This document shows, piece by piece, positions 13,203-26,958 of a stretch of DNA of 64,000 nt; positions within the stretch are counted from its first letter, which is position 1, and each line of letters opens with the position of its first letter. The notes beneath the pieces were generated by a model. That model was not told the DNA's origin. It saw nothing but the letters and a program-made list of their open reading frames with translations, and searched no databases. The DNA comes from Neospora caninum Liverpool (lineage: Eukaryota > Apicomplexa > Conoidasida > Eucoccidiorida > Sarcocystidae), in NCBI RefSeq assembly GCF_000208865.1, contig NC_018393.1:3056714-3120713 (forward strand), written 5' to 3'. Both the position numbers and the translations under genes were made by a program.

Positions 13203-14370
13203 GGTGGAGAGTTTGTTTCCGCTTACCCGCAAAGCGCGCTGCCGACAAGGCCCCCTGAACGGAGACACAAGGCCCACCAATAACCGAGACTACCGGACCT
13301 CCATTTTCCCCCGGAACATGCAGTTTATGAAAATCTGGAAAGTGTTTTGCCTACGGGGTGATGTGCCTCGGGCGCAACGCGTCTGTAGATATGCAGATGG
13401 GTCCGTAGTGGATGTTTGTTGTGCGCGTGAAGCAAAAACAAGAGAGAATGCCGCTCTCTCTCTTCCGTGTGTACGGCGAGCTTCAGAGGGGTACAGAAGT
13501 CGAAACGCGTTTTCCCTAAAAACCTCTCTTTAAACTTCGGGCATCTCTCTGCCTCGGGAAAACCTCGCAAAGAAGGCATCCGGCACCAGGAATGATTTAT
13601 TATGCGTTTTTCTCTCAACAGTGCCTCTTTCCCCCGATTGCCTCTCACGACTCTGCGACTGCGTCCTAGTAAGGAGAAATGCGGCGGCAACAGCCCGCGT
13701 CTTTGATCTTGGCGAAACGTTTCCCAAGTTTCGCATGCTAACAGAAACTTTCTCTGTTTCGTCCTTCTGGGCCTTTGCGCCCTCCTGAAAAAAGGGGAGA
13801 TGAGGGCTGTGCAAACCGGCTTGTAGACGGAGAAAACGCGAGGCATTCGCACACGCGTTCACCCTTTTTCTGTGTCGAATCAAAACAGGAGAAACAGAGT
13901 TCTGCCGCATGGCTTAGCCATGCCAAGGGGGGAAAGCAAAAGGTTTGCGGAGGGTTCGTGCGCCGTCCATTTTTCTCTGAAAGGCCGCGAGAGGACTCGG
14001 TCCTACAAGTCTTTCGGTTTAGCCGTAGGATTTAGGGTTTGCTGTTCACGCACAAGAAAGGTGAGAGCTGCGCTCGTGCGTGGGCTTCTTCCCTCCGTGT
14101 GTCGACGAAAGGCGGATGGGTCGGGATACTGCCTCTTGGCCTTCTGGATCACCGCTTTGAAAACCGAAAGATATAGCGGGAAGCATGTGCGAAGTAAACG
14201 CAGACTCGGAAGAAGCCGAGAGAGAAAAACCCGCAAAACTGCAAAAAAACCAGTCAACCCCCCCCCTCCCCTCACGCGCAGGCGCCGCGAAAGGAGAAAG
14301 ATATGCGCGACAATTTTCTCCTCCTTTCCTGAATTTTTGCCTCGCTTTGTTGTCGCGCGCGTCTTTCTCT
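13203..14370. other. Convergent 3' intergenic region
   Basis: Lies between the stop of the plus-strand repeat-module gene (13202) and the stop of the minus-strand gene (14371). No supported gene was seen; it should hold both 3' untranslated regions. Confidence 0.6.
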
Positions 14371-16941
14371 CTAAGGTAGTGCGACGGCGGCGTCGACGGC
14401 ACTGATAGAGCGGAGGTTGATTGCATGCGCGACGTTGTCATTGGCAGATAAAAATCCGACAAAATGACAGCTGCTGTCGCCGCTCAAATCGACTGCGCCT
14501 GGCAAAACAGAAAGCCAGGAACCATACGAGGAACCCAAACAAACACCACAAAAAGAAAAACACGTACATCCATATCTCTCTCTATATATATGCGTAAAAT
14601 AAGGTCTGCTATGTGCGTGTGGGATTGTAGATAAAGTCTACCAGGTCTAGCTAAACGAAGCACACATGAACATCTCTGCATATACGTGTACGCGTATCTG
14701 CATGTATACCATATATGCATAAATATATAGAGACCGAAAAAACCGAGAGGGACAGGAGTCGAAGAGCGCTTCCTGGTCACTGATCCTTTTCAGGTTTTTA
14801 CCGTGAGGCAGGCCGTTGAACAGAGTTGGGGCGTCAGGCACGCCGAAGGTGGAAACGGCAAACCAGGGAGAGCTCGACGAAAAGGAAGAAGATGAAGATT
14901 TTGTTTCTGGTTCGCCTTCGGACTCGCCGTTTCCGGCCTTTTCTCGAGCTTGAAGGGCCATCCGTTTGCGCCGTAGGCAGCTGAAGACAGGCAGCAGGGA
15001 AAAAAGGAGAAGCGTGACCGTGGGGGGGACGGAGATGGGCAAGATCCGCCAACGGAGGAGTGAACGAGGCGAGAGGGGAGGCAGAGAAAGAAATAAGCAG
15101 ATGTACAGGTTCCCTGCCGACCAAGGGAAGTAAGACAAACCGAGAAAAGAACGCCCGACAGGGCGCGGTTAACCGTGTGCGAGAAACGGCATCGAGCGAG
15201 GCAGCGCGAAGACGAGGTGGAAACAGAGAGCGACGCAGAACGAGAGGGAAAGGAGAAAAATGCACAAGACAGCAGAGAGGATGAGACCGAGAGGACGAGG
15301 AAGCGGAAAGGAGACAGCGCGAGGCACTATGAGGAGCTCGAGGGACATCCAGAAAAAAGTGAAGAGACAAAAGGGAAGAAACTGGTAATGCCAGCAGATC
15401 TAGGATCTTTAGTTGAAAGAACAGAGTGGAAATAGAACACGGCTGTGAAGAAACAAGCAAATACGAGGAACGGGGTGCACAGAATGTAGGAGACCGACGG
15501 AGATGAATAGACAAGAGAAGACACCAAAAGCGGACGAAGACAGAAACCGAAGGGGGAAATGCGAAGGAGAGAAGGGACAGCGCAGGCGTACAGAGAGAGA
15601 CAGCAAGATTCCCCGTAGAAAGAGAAACATCGAAACAAGAGACAGAAGATAGAAAGGACAAACCGTCAGGAGAGAGACATGAATACGGCGAGAGAGACAC
15701 GTAGAAGGGAGAGCATAAGGAACGTTGGACATACGAGAGAAAAAGAGTCGGACTACCGGTGGAGATCTTGGATGTTTTTGTCTACCGGATTCAAGTGGAG
15801 AGCCCTGAATGATTTCAGAGCATCTGAAAGAAGATTCAAATGAAAGGTGTTTAATAATCCCTGAGAGTAGGAGAGAAACCGAGGAGAGAGGCAGCAGACG
15901 AGTCGAGATGGCAAATCCAGTGAACCGAGTTTAGAAAAAGAAACCCACGCGCACGCTTCGTACTCGTCTGTTTCTCTACTTGTCTTCTGTTTTTCGCTCA
16001 CCCCGAGAGACACTGCACAACTGCGGCGATTGCAGAAGAGTGAATGATCCCTCCTTCGATTGTAAGCACGGAGACCTACGCGAAAAAGAGAAAGCAGAAA
16101 AAGTTTTGCAAAGTAGAGAAAGAGCCCGCGAATCCCAGAGAACAATGGCCAGAAGGCGTGCATGCTCACGAGTTGCAAAACAAGTTGAAATGAAGCGGCA
16201 AAAAGTATCAGAGAACCACGCATGCATGCGTTTCAAGTACGCCTGCTCTCCCTCCGCGCGTCACTGCAAACTCAAGGCAGCACCACTTGAGCCGAGAAAT
16301 CTTTCCTTGTCAAGAAAAACGCGATTTATAATTACTCGTCATAAACAGATACATCTCTACATCTCCTGCAAAAAAGTTGCATAAACATATGCATACATAT
16401 AACTGGGCATATATATATATATATATATGTTGTCTGGGATGTGTCGCTAGATCTAGATATCCAGAAAGAGCCTGGAGATGGTCAGCGGACTTTCCATTTT
16501 TGTAGATGTTTCTTACTCGACTGGCGCGGACGCCGGTATCGTCTGCTTCCAACCAGGAGAAAGGCGGGCGCCGGCGGCTCCCGCCATCCTGCAGAGAAAC
16601 GCGAGAAGAAAAACAAACCTGAAAGGAGACTGACCCGAAGCTGAGGGGAGAAACGCGAGAGCACTTGGCGATGAAGAGAGAAGAGCACGACCAGATCACC
16701 TACACAGAGGGGGCCTACAGAAAGGGAAGTGACGGAGGAAGGTGGGACGCATCGCGACACAGAGCGACCGAGGCCGCGACTAGAAGACGATGCGAAAGAA
16801 GAACGCGCAACGGAACCGCCGCCTGCAGAAGGCTACGCAGATCCGCAGCGAGAAACGGTAAGTTAGCACGTCAGGATATAAAAAAATGGTTCTGCATGCG
16901 CACAGCGAGACAAACCAACGGAGACACACACGCACGCGCGC

Positions 16942-16982
<41 letters not shown>

Positions 16983-19830
16983 TAAATGGATAGATGCCGG
17001 TAGACAGATAGATCAGTAGATGTGTTGCCTGATAAGAGTACGTTTCTGTTAATAAGAATAACTGTTCACCTGAGGCAGAGAGTCTGGGTTCTCGTTACTG
17101 GGATTGAGAGGCAGATCCAGGCCGCAGCTTCCGAGAACCTGCAGAATTTCATCTGCTAAGTTCTCGCGCTCTGTCTCCTTCCTCTGCATTCCGTCTCTCT
17201 TGGCTCGCTTCTCTTCTTCGTACTCGGAAGTCGCGAGGCGTACAGCGGCACTCTCCAGTCGCGGCTTCAAACGTGGAAACGGGAACTTCTCTTCTCCCAT
17301 CTCCTCGTCTATCTCCTCGTCTATCTCTTCCGTCTCCTCGATCTCTTCTTCCTTTCCGGTTTCTTCTCCCATGGAGACGTCGAGAGGCGAGCCGGTCTCG
17401 CAGGAGCCTCGACCGCGTCCCAGCTTTGTGTCTCCTCGGGCGTGCCCAGCGTTTCGCTGAATGGTTTGCCGAGAACCGCTCTTCTTGCCTCCTTCCTTTT
17501 CTGCTGACTGTCTCACTCGCGCCAGCAGATCGTTCCAATTCGGCAGCCAGACTTCCAGATTCTCTTGAGTTCCTTTTCGCCGCTCTGGAGGGAGATTGCC
17601 TGCGCGTCTCGTCTCTCCTACACAACCGTCGTCGTTCTCGCCTCGACTCTCAGCCTCCAACGCCAGAAAGCCGCGATCTTGCTCTCCGCGCTGCTTAGCT
17701 TCACTCCCGACAACGTCGCTTTTCTCGGCAGCGCACAGGTAGCGGCGATGCTGAGCAGTGATGCCTGTTAGCGCCACGAAACGCGCCTCAGATTTCGAAC
17801 CGCCGAGCAAGCTCTCGAGAGAGGAGCGAAGCGCCGAGGCCTCAGAGACGGCGGATTCCGGTGCGCTCCTCAACGGCACTAAAACACACAAGGAAAACGG
17901 CACACAAGCGGAGCACCGTTTTCGTGGAACCTCCGCCAACAGGGCTCCGCCTCTCTCTCCAAAGAAGAACAGGGACACAAAACACACACATGCAATCCTG
18001 CGCTGGTACACAGACACAGTATAAAACATGTAAAAACATATAAACAGATATATGTATATATGTACATATATATGCATATATATACATATATATACATATG
18101 TATATATATAGAGAGAGAGAGGGGTAGAGATGCCTGGGAGTCGAGGTGGGTTCGTGCATATCGAAGTCTGTTGCGCTTGTTGGGCATCTGCGAATCGAAA
18201 AACCGAGGCTGGTGATTTGGCTGGCCTGTCTCAGAGTCGCAAGTGTGTCTGATTTTTGATACTTTTGAGGGCGCCGAGGAAGGCGAGAGGCGCGAGTTTG
18301 TCGAGGCAGTGCTGAAGATGCAGGAACATCTTTGAAGGCTGCGCAGTCGCCCGAGCATGGTTGCCCGTCTCGGCGCCGCTATCGCCTCTGCCGGAAAACT
18401 TCTTTCCCCTCTGGAGAGAGGGAGAGGCAGCGGTCGACTGCGACGGCGTCTGGTGACGCAGCACGGCAGGGTGGGCCAGAGGGACGCGCAGGAAACGCGT
18501 TGTCGCAGGGAACGCTGGACACGCAAAAAAACAGAAATTCGTGGCAGCGAAAAACTTGCACGCAGCGACACACCAAGCACACTTCACAACTTTCAACAGG
18601 TGTAAAAATGCGTCAAGAAAACAAAAACATTTACACATCTATATGCATATGTATACAAATGCATGTTTAAACACATATAATGCAAAGTTTTATATATATA
18701 TATATGTACAGATATATGTAGATATATAGAGTAGATTTATACATAGGGGTGCATGCAGAGATACGCGTGCACGGGATATATCCATATCTCTGTAGACATC
18801 CTTTCACTTTGATTCAACAGGCCTCCCCCCAAACATATATCTATGCAAGCCTGGCTGCATGTATATCTGAATATACCTGCGCACACGTCTGAAATATATA
18901 TATATATATATATATATATAATACGCATGTAGGTGTGTGCACGTGTAAGTGAGTATCTACGCATGTATGTATGCACGTGGGAGTATGTCTCTGTGGCACA
19001 GAAAAACCGGGAGCACCGGCTTTGGCGTCTCTGCTGTGCGTCTTGCGGCTGGTTCCGCCCGGTCACCTTTTTTCATTGCATGCGGAACAGGAGCGAGAGT
19101 GTCGATTCCAAGGGTTTGGTAGAGAAAACCGTCGACCTGCATGCAGTTGCGGGAGAAAGGAGGCAAAAGAGGTGCAAGAGTGAAGCGCGACCGCAGCAGA
19201 GCAGTAAAGATCCGAATATAAGCACGACTGGGCCGCAAGCGCAACCGAGCATGAGGAGAGAGCAAAGAGGAAGGGGAAGAAGCTCCGGGCCGAAAAGCTC
19301 GGCTTTCACGGGGAAAAGAGGGGTAGAACAAGAGGGGGGGGATAACAGGAAACGTAGCAGGAAGCGTCAACTGTTGTCGGTTCCTTGAGGAGAGCCGAAG
19401 AGAGCCGAAGAGGTCCGAAGAGAGCCGACTTGCATTTGTTTTTCCTTTTTCTTACACGCATGAGGAGGGTCCCCCCCCCGTCAGCGGTCAGAGCAGCTGC
19501 GTTGCCACCGGTCGCGACATCCGAGAGGAACAAGTCGGAGCTGAGGAACGCGCCTCCTTGATCTCTCTCTTGATCTCTTTCTTCTCCCTTTTCCGGTGAG
19601 TCACTGGCAAAAGCGAGAGAAGAGCAGAGAGGCGAGGCGCCGCTCCAGGAGAGTAGGCAAGCGTCGTGTTGCGAGAAGAGGAGCGTTTGAAGAGGCAGAG
19701 AGAGAAAGGAGGCGAGAGAGACGCCGTGGAAGAAAACGCCTGTACTGCAAGACTGAACCTGCAAACGAGCAACGCCGAAGAGGCGCAGACGATCGGCCAG
19801 CAAACCACGAAAAACCGACGAGGCGACGCC

Positions 19831-19866
<36 letters not shown>

Positions 19867-21393
19867 ATGCAAATACCAAATGCATGGTGTACAGATCACT
19901 TGTACACGAGGTATCTACATGAAATAGAAATCATGCATTTATACGCTACATGCATGATAGGGGTATGCCGGAAGCGTCCATACGAACGCTGACTATACAC
20001 ATATACAAAGATCTATAGTTATACAGCAGAGGCGATATACGTATGCATGTATACATTTATACGACAAAAACAATTTGCATGCATTCAGAGGTGCACACAT
20101 GCATGTTGTGAAAAAGAAAAGTCGTGTCCGACGTGAACCCGACGTCTCTGTTCACACTGAGAATCGACCGAAAACGGAGACATTCGAAAAAGAAGGCAGA
20201 ACGCGAAAAGCAATGGGAGACCAGCCTCGCGCCGTTCCTCGAGACAGACGTTCCACACGCCGAAAAGGAGAGAGAAGAAAGCCGAGACGGTCGCCAGGAC
20301 ACACGCGGAGCTGAGAGAACAAATCCGCAGAGAGGTAGAGTCCTAGAGTTTCCGACCAGGCTCGAGGCGCCCACAACTCACCAGGTTCACGAGATGGTGC
20401 GCAACACGGTCACGAGCCTCACACACAGAAGAAGCGGCAAAAGACGAGGCAGAAGAGGAAGGCGAGGAAGATGGTGGAGAAGAGGAAGGCGAGGAAGATG
20501 GTGGAGAAGCGGGAGACGAGGAGGGAGGCGGCGGCTGTCTTGCGCCTTTGCTCCGGTCGCGTTCTTCTCTCTCGACTTCCGCCAGAGCTTCAGGGGAGAA
20601 TGTTGCTTCTTCAGGGTCGGACGTGTCTTCGAAAGAGATGAGAATCACAATCTGCAAACAAACGAGGTCCAGATGCGGATGCCTGCTCATGTGTTCGTTC
20701 GTGGATCTTGCAATTTTTTCGACGAGTGCAGTCGCACACACGTTCGCCTCTGATCTTCTTCCCTGGAAGAGAGGCGCTCCAGCTCTGTCGCTACGACGCT
20801 TCTTTCTCTCTTCGGCGAGCCGCCTCTCCCTTCTCTGTCTTCTTTCTGTCTTTCGGGACGTAGACGAGGCTAACCGTGATTGCTTTTAACATTCAGCACC
20901 TTTTCTTGCTCTTTGAAGGAAAGTCCTCTCTTTTTTCTCACCTCTGATTTCACTTTCCTTCTCTGTGTTCTTCGCTTGTCCTCGTTTTGCCTCAGTTTTC
21001 GTCTCCCTTTGCTTTCCCTCGTCTCCTTGCGGTTCGTCTCCTTTCCTTTGTCTGTGGTGTCACCGCGCGGGAACGAGCGTGGCTCGTCTCTCTCGCGTTT
21101 TCCACGTCTCTCTAAACAGAGGGGTTCTCCCGCTCTTTCCCCTCCCAGTCCCTCGTGGTTCATCGCTCTTCTCGCCTGGATTTCCCTCGCTCTTCCCGCC
21201 TGGTTTCCCTCGCTTTCTCGCCTGGTTTCCCTACCTTCTGGTTGAAAGGGTGAGCCTGCAAAGTGCGATTGAAGGAGGCAAGTCCCGCCTCGAGGCTGCC
21301 CGAGGTGAGAGAGCATCGCGAAGGCGCGAGGGCGAAAGGAGAAGAAACTTTCTTCTTCTTCGCCGCAGCTGCTCCGTCTGAGACGAGAAACAT
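14371..21393 (-). CDS. Unrecognised 659-residue protein, 8 exons
   Basis: Exons in transcript order: 21393-21235, 20762-20382, 18410-18263, 17878-17070, 16588-16517, 15860-15757, 14980-14802, 14498-14371. Phases match at every join and the total is 660 codons including stop. The ATG has an AAA context. I do not recognise the family. Exon 2 holds a conserved-looking block (VCATALVEKIARSTNEHM, then LQIVILISFEDTSDPEE) followed by a Ser/Pro tract. Exon 4 is long and charged, with an acidic run of about 20 Glu/Asp/Ile residues. The C-terminus (VSTFGVPDAPTLFNGLPHG, ending AVDAAVALP) looks globular. No signal peptide or clear membrane segment is seen; a hydrophobic open stretch at about 14985-15060 falls in the pyrimidine-rich end of an intron. 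Exon 6 has two possible acceptors (15861 and 15824) in different phases; the first keeps the frame. Confidence 0.62.
16948..16982. repeat. (TA)n microsatellite
   Basis: Long TA run just downstream of exon 4 of the minus-strand gene, in its fourth intron. Confidence 0.95.
19389..19425. repeat. Short tandem repeat, GAGAGCCGAA-type unit
   Basis: About four imperfect copies of a ten-base unit in the second intron of the 14371-21393 gene. Confidence 0.75.
20449..20511 (-). repeat. Tandem duplication of about 27 bases in a coding exon
   Basis: Two near-identical copies of a purine-rich unit (plus-strand sense AGAAGAGGAAGGCGAGGAAG and the bases following). On the coding minus strand it gives repeated Pro-Ser-Ser-Ser runs in exon 2 of the unrecognised 659-residue protein. 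Confidence 0.8.
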
Positions 21394-22091
21394 TTTCGCA
21401 TGCCTTCGTCAACTGGAAGAGGCTCTTGCGGGCGAAAGGAACCTAAAGGCCGTTCGCATGCAAAAGCTTCGACGCGAGGTAGAAACTGAAAATCGACACG
21501 AGAGAAACGGAACACAAAGGAGCGCCAGGGAGAGCTATCTGGTCGAGCGGCATTCGCATTTGCTTGGTCAAGTAAAAGAAAAACGCGCCAGGTGAAACAT
21601 TACAAACACCTGCACATCGACACATACAATTCAAGTAGATGCAAATGGTGAAAACCGTTTTCTAGGGCCCGTCTGTGTCTCTGCATGCAGAGAGAGAGAG
21701 ACGAGACACACGGGGCGAGAACCGCTTCCTCGGAGATTTGGAACGGAGCTACGCTCTCCGTGGTCTTGTGTAGTTTTTCTCTTCTTTTCTTGCCAGTTTC
21801 TCACGCGTCTTTGGTTTTTTCTTGTGTCCATTTCCTCCGTCTCCGCCGTCGCTGCGCCCCCCCCCCCCACCTACAAGCAACGCTGGCCGCATGCGCTAGT
21901 AGAAGCCAGAACAGGAAAGAGACCAAGGGCGAGAATACGGGGGAGAACAAGAGAGAGAACAAGAGAGAGGATAGGGGAGAGTATACGGGCGAGAAGATAC
22001 GGGCGAGAAGGCAAGACACGAAGAGAAGCAAAAGACAAGAGAAGGGGAAGGCGAGAAGAGTTCGATTTTTTCGCCGTGTCTTCGCCGCAAA
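21394..22091. promoter_or_regulatory. Shared 5' region of two divergent genes
   Basis: About 700 bases between the minus-strand start at 21393 and the kinase start at 22092. It contains the palindrome CTCTGCATGCAGAG (about 21679-21692) followed by a GAGA run and GAGACGAGACA. TGCATGC is a known ApiAP2-type motif and (A/T)GAGACG a known promoter heptamer in Toxoplasma. A run of about 10 C lies at about 21857. Use as a bidirectional promoter is inference from layout. Confidence 0.5.
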
Positions 22092-25000
22092 ATGGCAGCC
22101 TGTCCTAGGCAGGTCGGGCTTCTTCTGTTTCTGAAGAAACAGGTGCCGCACCAAATACGTAGACCTGTTTCAGATGTCTCGTCCTCTCGCTTTGCTTCCT
22201 CCTCGCTCTCTTCGCCGTTTACGGTTTACTGCTCGTGTTCGTTTTCTTCCTTCCCGTTCCTGTCTCCGGTCCACTCTGTCCTGCGACGGCCTGCCTCCTC
22301 TCTCCAGCTGAGATCGTTTCGCTGCTCTTCTTCTCCATCTTCCTCTCCTTCTTCTCCAACTCCTGTTCCGCACTCTTCTTCATTCCCTTCTTCCGTTGTT
22401 CGCTTTTCTTTTCGGGGTTGCGCAAAGAGTCTCTTCCTGCTGGCGGGGCTTTCCGGCGTCGCTCTCTTCGCCTTCTGTCGCCTGTTCCCTGCGGAGGCTC
22501 GACAGTACCCTTTCATTCGCTGCGCCCGAGCAGGCTGGTGTCTCGCATGCATTTGCGTCGACTACAAACTATGGGGTAAGAGGAAGGGAGAGGAACGGCG
22601 AAAGAGGAAGAGCGAAACAGGAGAGAGGAGACGGCGGAAGAGAGAGAGGATGAGCGAAACAGGAGAGAGGAAGAGCGAAAGAGGAAAGAGGGAAAGAGGA
22701 AGAAGATGACTCTGAAAGGGTCACATAAAGGAAAGACAAACCGATCGCGACAACGCACGGAAACAATAGGATAGAACACGAGGGAATGCCATCACACGGT
22801 CTCCGTCACACACACACGGTTCCATTGTCTTCCGCTGCTTCCTCGACTCCTGCTCCCTATGTCTCTCTTGATCTCGTTGTCTCATGACCTCTCTGTCTCT
22901 CCTAACCTAGTTTTCCCCTCGTGATTTCTCCCTCATTGTCACTTGAAGGTTTGTTACGTTCCGTACAGTTGTAGGTAAAAGGTAGGCAGTTGTAGCATGC
23001 AACAGCCAAAATTCCCATCCTGCTGCTACTTCTCTAACTAGATGTTGAACGCTAGCATCTCCTTTTCTCTGTCCTTCGTCTCTGCGAGGTATCCGTTTTG
23101 CGGTCGCACTGCTCTCAGAGTAGAAATCGCTCTGTATAAAGGCGGAGAGGAAGCGGAAGACGGAAGAAGGAGAGAAAGGGGAAGAAGGAGAGAAAGGAGA
23201 AGGCGAGGAAGGGGAAGAAGGAGAGACAGAAGGAGAGACAGGGGAAGGAGAGCAAGGAGAAGGGAAGAACGACTGGGTTAATTCTGTCTCGTTGCTAAAG
23301 GAAGCCTGCGATAACACGTGAATCCAGGAAGGGCGTTCTCTCTTTTTCTCTCCATCCTCACGCGTGTCGTCTCCTTTTTATACATCGTTTCTTTTTCAGG
23401 AAACAGAGAGATAACTGCTTGCCACGCGCGTTCCGCGCAAAGGCTCCTGAGGCTCGCAGAAGCAAATCGAGGCGTCTACATCAAACTGGGCCAGCACGCA
23501 GCCGCAATGGTTTACCTCCTCCCTCCTGCCTACACGGAGACGCTCTCAGTTCTTCAGGTGCGTTCGACACCGCGCTCCGTGCGTCCCTCCCTTTCCTCTC
23601 TACTATTGGCTGTTGCGCGGCCGCCCCGCTGTGACTCGAACCTCTCCAGAAGAAAACGGCTAAAAGCGGCATCTCTCCGTCTCGGCGCAGAAAAGCTGTA
23701 AAAGGAGAGCTCCTTCGCTTGCCAGGTTGGCCCATCATTTTGTCCTCGCCGTCTCGTGCGCGGAGTCTCTTCGAGGCTTCCGGTCTCTCTTCCTCGCTTC
23801 TTCCATGTTTCGTTCCTTGACTGTTTACGACCGCGTGCATGGCTCCGCCGCGTTCTCCACGCAACTTTTTCTCTTCTCTCTCGTCTGTGTTTTTCCTCGT
23901 TTTCCCCGTCAGTCCGAAGCGCCGCATTCTTCTCTGGAAGACGTCTACGGCGTTTTGAAGAAGGATCTGGGCGTCCACAGCCTCGAGGAGATCTTCGAAG
24001 AATTTGATCCTCGGCCTGTAGGAGCCGGTGCGTCGTGAAAGTGGAACCCAGTCGGGTATAAAGCACGTACAGCACGCGGCTCGGCGCAGGCCTGCTTTGT
24101 CCGTGCTGGCCTCTGCACGCTGGTCTCCTCTTCGTTGTTCCCTCGGGTTGGGTCGGCTGCAGAGGAAACGAGCTTCGCAAGTCTCTCGCGCTCCCTCGTA
24201 CCTGTGACGGAGTGCCGGCGTCCTCAGGTTTCTGTTGTCGACGGCGCCTTGCGATTGTCTTCCCGTCCTCGTGGGAGTCGCTGGACGTAATCTAGCCCCC
24301 TTGCCGTCCCTTGCTTCCTTCTGCCTATCGTGTCTCCCCTCATTTCTCGCATCCCCCTCCTCTTCCTTCTCCTGTCGTCTCCTTCAAACCTCTCTCCCCT
24401 TCTTCTCTTTCGAATTTCATCTTCTCATTTCCATCTCCCTCTGCGCCACGTTTTTCCCTTGCTTGCGTGTCTTGTTTTCCACACTGCTGCCTGTTCGCGT
24501 CTCCCTTTGTTTCTTTTGAAGCCTCTCTGGCGCAAGTGCATTTTGCTCGGCTGCGCGACGGCTCGCCCGTGGCCGTGAAGGTCCAACACCGCGAAGTTGC
24601 AGATTTGGCGCGTGCCGACGCACAGGTGGTGAAGACGCTCGAGGAAATCGCTCAGCGGATCTTCCCAGAAGTGAAGTGAGCGGCGAGCGAACCGGGGAAC
24701 CGCAGAAACAAGGAAACGAGGGCTCAGAGGAAGGAGAACACTGCGAGACAAAGCTTGAGAAGTCGCACAAGACATTACTTAGGATCACACCAAAAGAGAG
24801 TGGAGTTGTCGTTTTTCGCCGACCGCTTCGATTCCACGTCTATCTGTCTCTTATCTCCTTACTCGAGCCACTGCGGCGAATGCGAATGTTGCACGCACAC
24901 AGATGGACAGCTCTTCTTGTACACGGTTTGCGCTTGTCTCAGATGACGAGGCCTGCTTTGTTTACAGCTTCGTTTTTTCACCGTGACGACTCGAGCTGGA

Positions 25001-26072
25001 CGGGGACAGGCTCGTGCGGGTCCGTCGTTCGTGGGAAGGAAAAGCGAAGCCATAAAAGAAAGGCGGACACTCGAATCCGCAAACTTCGGCCGCAAATCTT
25101 TCTCGCTCCGATCCGGTGCTCACGGGGTGGTGTCGCCTCTCTCCTTTCTCTCTCCTTGAACGCCCTCCCTTTGCCCTGTTGCCTGTTTTTCTGCCGCGAG
25201 TGTGCGACGCTGTTTCTTCACTCGGTCGCTCTCCGATGCGTGCTCAGACTACGCTGGCTCGCCGAGCTGCTGGAGACGAATCTGCCGCAAGAAGTGGACT
25301 TTTTGAACGAGGCCGCGAACGCAGAGAGGCTGCGATCTCTTCTGGAGAAACAAAGCTGCCTCTCGTACTCTCTCCCGTCGGCTGCCTACAACGCCCTCCT
25401 CGCGCCGTACCACCTGGTCAGCCTCTTCTCCTCCTTCCGGGTGCGCTGGAGGTCCATGCGCCCTCATTCCCCTCCGGCTTCGTCGCCCGATGTTTCTCTC
25501 TCTGCTTCGCCTGCGTCTGTAGCTCCAGCTTCGCTGTCTCCGCAGCCTCACGAGAGCGCTGTGTGTCGCCAGAGCGTCCAAGGATGTTCTTGGTCTGGTG
25601 AATACAAAGTCGGAACAGAGCCTGAGACCGCCGCCCCCGGCGGTCGTGCGCGCGGCCTCGCTGCCTCAGCCTCTTCCCACCAACGAGAAACCGCGCGCCA
25701 GGAGGAAGCAGAAGGAGAGAGCGAGGGAGGCGAAGCTGTTCACTTTGCCGCTCCCAAGGCGGCAAAGGGGAGAGAGAGCGCTGGCGACGCGCGAGACAAC
25801 ACACCGCTTTCGCCACTCAGGGACGGCAGCGTCAGAGATTACGAGATCCAACTTCGCGTGCCCAACGTCTACCGCGAGTTGTCCACGTCGCGAGTCCTCG
25901 TCATGGAGAGAGCTCCTGGAGTCTCCGTAGATGACCTCGAAGGCCTGCAAAAGCAGCGTAAGGCCGAGGGGGGTGGAAATAAAAAAGCGAATCGCAGCCT
26001 CCCATGCACTGCGACACGCTACCTGAGGACCCTGGCTGCTCGAGACACTTGAGAGCCGACTTACCATATATG

Positions 26073-26124
<52 letters not shown>

Positions 26125-26187
26125 GAGAGAGAGAGGGAGAGATAGAGAGAGAGATGCGTCTACATCTCTGAAGCCACGTGTGCATGC

Positions 26188-26224
<37 letters not shown>

Positions 26225-26927
26225 CTGTGTGTTGTCTGTGTTTGCGGGAACCGGTCCTTGTAAATTCGCCCCTGGATTGGTTTGCGTGTTGTTTCCCTGT
26301 GGGATGCTCAGGCATTCATCCGCTGGCAGTGTCGCACGCCCTCAACCGTCTGTTCGAGGCTCTCATCTTCCGAGAGGGGTTCGTGCATGCCGACCCGCAC
26401 CCTGGCAACATTTTAGTTCACTTGCAACACGAGGACGGAGAGAGACACCGGCAGGAGGGACGAATGCGAGGGCCAGGCCAGGCCGCCGAGACCAAACTGC
26501 GTTCTCCCTCCTCTCCTTCCCCTTCTTCTTCTCCTTCTTCTTCTCCCTCTGCTTGGTCATCTTTCGGGTGGTTTTTCGGCCTCGGAAACTCGAAAGCCGC
26601 GCAGGAGGGCCGGAAAGTTCTCACGCTCTACGTCCTCGACAACGGCCTGTACTGTCAACTGAGCAAGGAATTCCGCGAGCACTACGCTCGGCTCTGGCTC
26701 GGCGTGCTGCGCGGCGACCGACGCGAGACAGACGCGTGCTGCAGGTTTTTCGGGGTCGAGCAGTTGGCGGGGCTTCTGCAGATCATCCTCACTCTGCGCT
26801 CTGAAACAAGGTAAAGACAAGAAAAGAATCGGCAATCAAAAGCTCCTCTTCAACGATGCTCCTGCTAGAAACCTCTCGGTTCTCGGAAACCCATACTTCT
26901 ATGTTTATATATATACCTCTCTCTCTG

Positions 26928-26958
<31 letters not shown>

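Noticed and set aside
14990..15060. C-terminal transmembrane anchor of the 659-residue protein
   Set aside because: The hydrophobic stretch lies upstream of a strong TCTTCAG acceptor and is best explained as intron sequence.
14834..15700. 288-residue minus-strand open frame rich in Ser/Leu/Phe
   Set aside because: It is mostly the pyrimidine-rich intron between exons 6 and 7 of the minus-strand gene; its apparent membrane segment is the polypyrimidine tract, and the real exon reads another frame.
21263..21595. Plus-strand frame with coiled-coil-like LRQLEEALAGERN
   Set aside because: Antisense to exon 1 of the minus-strand gene, which has a better start context and an in-phase donor; no plus-strand splice partner was found.
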